Shown: positions 61,735-64,000 of the stretch, piece by piece
How positions within the stretch are numbered: the stretch's first letter is position 1
Layout: every line of letters starts with the position of its first letter
NCBI RefSeq assembly: GCF_003977665.1
Contig: NZ_RYYV01000003.1
Span: 186,001 to 250,000 of the forward strand
DNA from: Dyella choica
GTDB lineage: Bacteria > Pseudomonadota > Gammaproteobacteria > Xanthomonadales > Rhodanobacteraceae
Direction of reading: 5' to 3'
Length of the DNA stretch: 64,000 nucleotides
The notes under the pieces: model-generated
Database searches by the model: none
What the model was told of the DNA's origin: nothing
Seen by the model: only the letters and a program-made list of their open reading frames with translations
Translations under genes and position numbers: made by a program

Positions 61735-63114
61735 TCAGCAGCTCGTTCCGCCCGGGCCGCCGAAATAGAAGTAGTAGCCCCAGTAGTTCGACGGCGGCGT
61801 GTAGCCACCCCAATACGGTCCGTCGATCGTGTAGCAACTTGGCGATGGTTGCCCGACGCTGAGCGAAACCCAGTACGCCGCGCCACCTGGCGCCCAGTAC
61901 CACACCTGGCGCTGATAGCCTGCGTAACTCCAGCCGGCGCTGGCGAAATTGCCGCTACCTTCGGCGGGCCACGAAGTCGAGCCCACGGACTCGCTGCCGA
62001 ATTCGATCAGCTGCGCCGAGGTACTCATGGGCCCGCTGCCATACAGCGAAGCTGGGTAGTAGCCCACCCACGTGACGTTGCCGGGCGTGCCCAGGCCGAG
62101 CCACCAATTGCCTTGATACAGGTAATACTGCGCCAGGAATTCGTACTGCGCGCCGCCCACCGTGCTGTAGTTGGAGAACGGGCCGCCGAAGTACCAGCTG
62201 CTGTTGGTCTGCACGAAAGCCGAACAATCCAGGTTGTAGCAGCCGGTGCTCTGGTAGCCGTCGGCGGTCCAGTAGATGAACAGGCGGGAGCGCTCATCCC
62301 CGTATTTGCCCGGATAGTTCTGCCAGCCCACTTCGGCCGTCTGCGTGGTGCCGGTAGTGCCTACCGTCCACGATTGCGCCAGCGAGAAGATCTGGTCGGC
62401 GCCGGTGTCCACATACGGCGACCACAAATTGATGGTGTCGGTCTGGCCGATATTGGTGACGTTTTGATAAGTGTAGGAGTATTTGTGCGAATACACCTGC
62501 GGCGGAACGATGCGTTTGCTTGGGAGGTGCTCGGCGCCGTCCGGTGTTTTCTGCAAATACGCTTGCAGGGATGGAAAGCGCGCCAGTTCCTGCAACGTCA
62601 CGCGGCGCATGGGGATGGTGCCGGTTGCGCAGACGCGAGAATGCCCCAGTGTGTCCACACGGTCATTCTCTGCCAATTGCGATGGGATCGCGGTCACCTG
62701 GTCGAGACTACCGACTTGCCCGCCACCCATCGTTCCTGGCTGCAGGGATGCCGTAACGGGTGGCGGCGTGGCGATGCGGGCGAGTCCGTGTCTGCGCACG
62801 CCGGGCTGCTCTGCCATCGGCACACAATCAAAGTGGTCGTTGCCGAGCAGGAAGCTCTGCGAGACATGGACATCCTGGTAGAGATTCAGCACGTATCGCT
62901 GCATTTCAACCAAAGACGCGGAATCCTTCAGGGCATTGCGTCCCTGTATCAAGTAGCTGCCGGCATCGGCCGACTGGATGTCATGCAAGAACTGCTGGAA
63001 CGGGACGAATGCCGGCTGAGTGGTTGCTGCAGCAAGGCTTGAAGCGCCGACCAGTGCGGCGCACAGGCAGGCAAGGGCGAACGAAATGCAGGGCGTTCTA
63101 GGGATGCGCTTCAC
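61735..63114 (-). CDS. Neprosin-family secreted glutamic peptidase
   Basis: A 459-residue secreted protein. GTG at 63114 is chosen because GGAGGG lies just before it and a signal peptide follows (ISFALACLCAALVGASSLA). The N-terminal 200 residues form a propeptide-like region. The C-terminal 230 residues are the neprosin (DUF239) double beta-sandwich, rich in Trp, Tyr and Gly: FSLAQSWTVG, TAEVGWQNYPGKYGDERSRLFIYW (first likely catalytic Glu), SAQLIEFGSESVG (second Glu region) and PYWGGYTPPSNYWGYYFYFGGPGG at the end. Plant neprosin cleaves after Pro or Gln; bacterial members are secreted acid-active proteases. The two-Glu assignment should be checked. Confidence 0.82.
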   Translation of the reverse strand: MKRIPRTPCISFALACLCAALVGASSLAAATTQPAFVPFQQFLHDIQSADAGSYLIQGRNALKDSASLVEMQRYVLNLYQDVHVSQSFLLGNDHFDCVPMAEQPGVRRHGLARIATPPPVTASLQPGTMGGGQVGSLDQVTAIPSQLAENDRVDTLGHSRVCATGTIPMRRVTLQELARFPSLQAYLQKTPDGAEHLPSKRIVPPQVYSHKYSYTYQNVTNIGQTDTINLWSPYVDTGADQIFSLAQSWTVGTTGTTQTAEVGWQNYPGKYGDERSRLFIYWTADGYQSTGCYNLDCSAFVQTNSSWYFGGPFSNYSTVGGAQYEFLAQYYLYQGNWWLGLGTPGNVTWVGYYPASLYGSGPMSTSAQLIEFGSESVGSTSWPAEGSGNFASAGWSYAGYQRQVWYWAPGGAAYWVSLSVGQPSPSCYTIDGPYWGGYTPPSNYWGYYFYFGGPGGTSC

Positions 63115-63487
63115 GGTGATTCCCTCCATGCAGATGTGGTCGGAGAACGTGCTCCGAGAGACATGCTTCAATCAGGAAGCGGACAGTGTTGCGTTAGCCA
63201 TGCTGAAAGCGAATCTGCATGAGCCTCTCCGCCGGCTGTTGCGGCAGCGGCGGAAGCTCTTTGAACAGACACGGTCAAGGCGGCCCCATGGTGGCTGCGC
63301 CATGGGCGTTGCCTTCCGACGAAACAAATTGGTTGTACAGCCGAATGTTTCCCCTCAAAGCTTCACCAAGTCCCCCTTGATGAAGCCGCGCGACTATAGC
63401 GTCGCACGCGTAAGGCGCCGTGAATATTTGCGTGGATGAGCCGTGAGGGAGCGTGTCCCGGTTTTTTCTGCGCGCAGCTGTCCCGTT
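63115..63487. other. Intergenic region between peptidase and HIT genes
   Basis: About 370 bases with no supported gene. It should hold the promoter of the minus-strand peptidase. A small palindrome (CCCATGG...CCATGGG) lies near 63285-63305. Nothing else seen. Confidence 0.4.
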
Positions 63488-63916
63488 TCACGCAAGGCTG
63501 AGTGGTGAGAGTCGCTGACGCAAGCCTTGCGCGAGCGACGACAGCTCATCGTTGCTGTAAGGAGTGGCGGTGCCGCTTCCCCATACAGGCCCAGGCCATG
63601 CAGCATCACCTTCCCTGCGCGCGACGACGTGCACGTGCAATTGGCGCACGATATTGCCCAGCGCGCCGAGATTGAGCTTGTCGCAGGGAACGACTTCGCG
63701 CAGCACCGCAGCAACCTGGTTGATCTCCTGCCATAGCAGGTCGCGAGCGCTTTCCGGCAGATCGAGTATCTCTGCGCAACCGGCTTGTCGTGGCACCAGG
63801 ATCAACCACGCAAAGCGTGCATCCTTCATCAACAGCACCTCGCACAAGGGCAGGCTGACGACGTGCTGGGTATCCGCCTGCAGCCGCGGATCGAGCAGGA
63901 AATCGGCGCCGCTCAT
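63488..63916 (-). CDS. HIT-domain protein
   Basis: A 142-residue nucleotide-binding hydrolase or transferase of the histidine-triad family. The triad region is VRQLHVHVVARREGDAAWPGP (His-x-His-x; the third position is Val-Ala-Arg rather than His, as in some bacterial HIT proteins). The N-terminus VVSLPLCEVLLMKDARFAWLILVPR is typical. It starts by overlapping the end of the upstream dienelactone hydrolase gene (ATGA), so they form an operon. Confidence 0.88.
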   Translation of the reverse strand: MSGADFLLDPRLQADTQHVVSLPLCEVLLMKDARFAWLILVPRQAGCAEILDLPESARDLLWQEINQVAAVLREVVPCDKLNLGALGNIVRQLHVHVVARREGDAAWPGPVWGSGTATPYSNDELSSLAQGLRQRLSPLSLA

Positions 63917-64000
63917 GCGCCAGCCACGTATTTGTCGAAGAAGGCCATCGTGCGCTGTAGCGCCAGATCGGCGCCGGCCTTGTGATAGTGACCCGGGTCG
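63913..64000 (-). CDS. C-terminal end of a dienelactone-hydrolase-like protein (partial)
   Basis: Only the last 28 residues are in the window: DPGHYHKAGADLALQRTMAFFDKYVAGA. AxxRTxxFFxxYV with a preceding His region is typical of dienelactone hydrolase family C-termini. Its TGA overlaps the ATG of the HIT gene. Confidence 0.7.
   Translation of the reverse strand, partial: DPGHYHKAGADLALQRTMAFFDKYVAGA

Noticed and set aside
61849-63042. 397-codon plus-strand frame over the neprosin gene
   Set aside because: Antisense shadow; the minus frame has a signal peptide and family motifs.

Overview
This window is chromosomal DNA from a high-GC gammaproteobacterium. It most resembles the Xanthomonadales, family Rhodanobacteraceae (Dyella, Rhodanobacter or Frateuria type). 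That placement is inferred from the mix of genes (recC, a soluble RnfB/RsxB-type ferredoxin, pstSCAB-phoU, rnr-rlmB, nth, metG, apbC, dcd), from the secreted neprosin-family and phosphoesterase proteins, and from dispersed REP/REPIN-type palindromes. No database search was possible.

Layout. The left edge (1-4.97 kb) holds most of recC, a MASE1 membrane sensor with a degraded kinase-like end, and a small secreted protein. The first accessory block (5.3-22.5 kb) opens with a polymorphic-toxin locus: a glycine-zipper/nuclease toxin, its presumed immunity gene, two more immunity-like genes and an 18-codon remnant of a second immunity gene. Next come a 2,023-residue protein that carries both a papain-like cysteine-protease motif and an HExxH motif, a DUF433 antitoxin with a frameshifted DUF5615 toxin, a protein with a possible PD-(D/E)xK-like end, an unrecognised two-gene operon, and tRNA-Ala(CGC). 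This block is visibly more AT-rich from about 15 to 22 kb.

From 22.7 to 34 kb there are RNase D, a SUMF1-like membrane protein, a NIPSNAP protein, a PL5-type lyase, a RhtA-like exporter, several secreted hypothetical proteins and a secreted esterase. A second toxin scar follows: an HD-domain start fused in frame to a toxin tail, next to a small immunity-like gene. tRNA-Leu(CAG) and rnr-rlmB come next. The phosphate region (39.6-47.3 kb) has pstS-pstC-pstA-pstB-phoU on the minus strand behind a good Pho box, then rnt, then a divergent porin with its own weaker Pho-box-like repeat. This suggests that outer-membrane entry and inner-membrane uptake of phosphate are co-regulated.

From 48 to 64 kb there is a carbonic anhydrase plus SulP transporter pair (inorganic carbon handling), nth-rsxB, metG, a HAD phosphatase overlapping a DeoR regulator, a YdjM-type membrane protein cut short by a nonsense codon, a secreted PF04185 phosphoesterase, a DUF2147 protein, apbC with an FMN reductase, dcd, a lipoprotein, a neprosin-family peptidase, a HIT protein and the end of a dienelactone-hydrolase-like gene. 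At least seven copies of one REPIN-like repeat and three of another lie between genes; two copies supply the stop codon of the gene before them.
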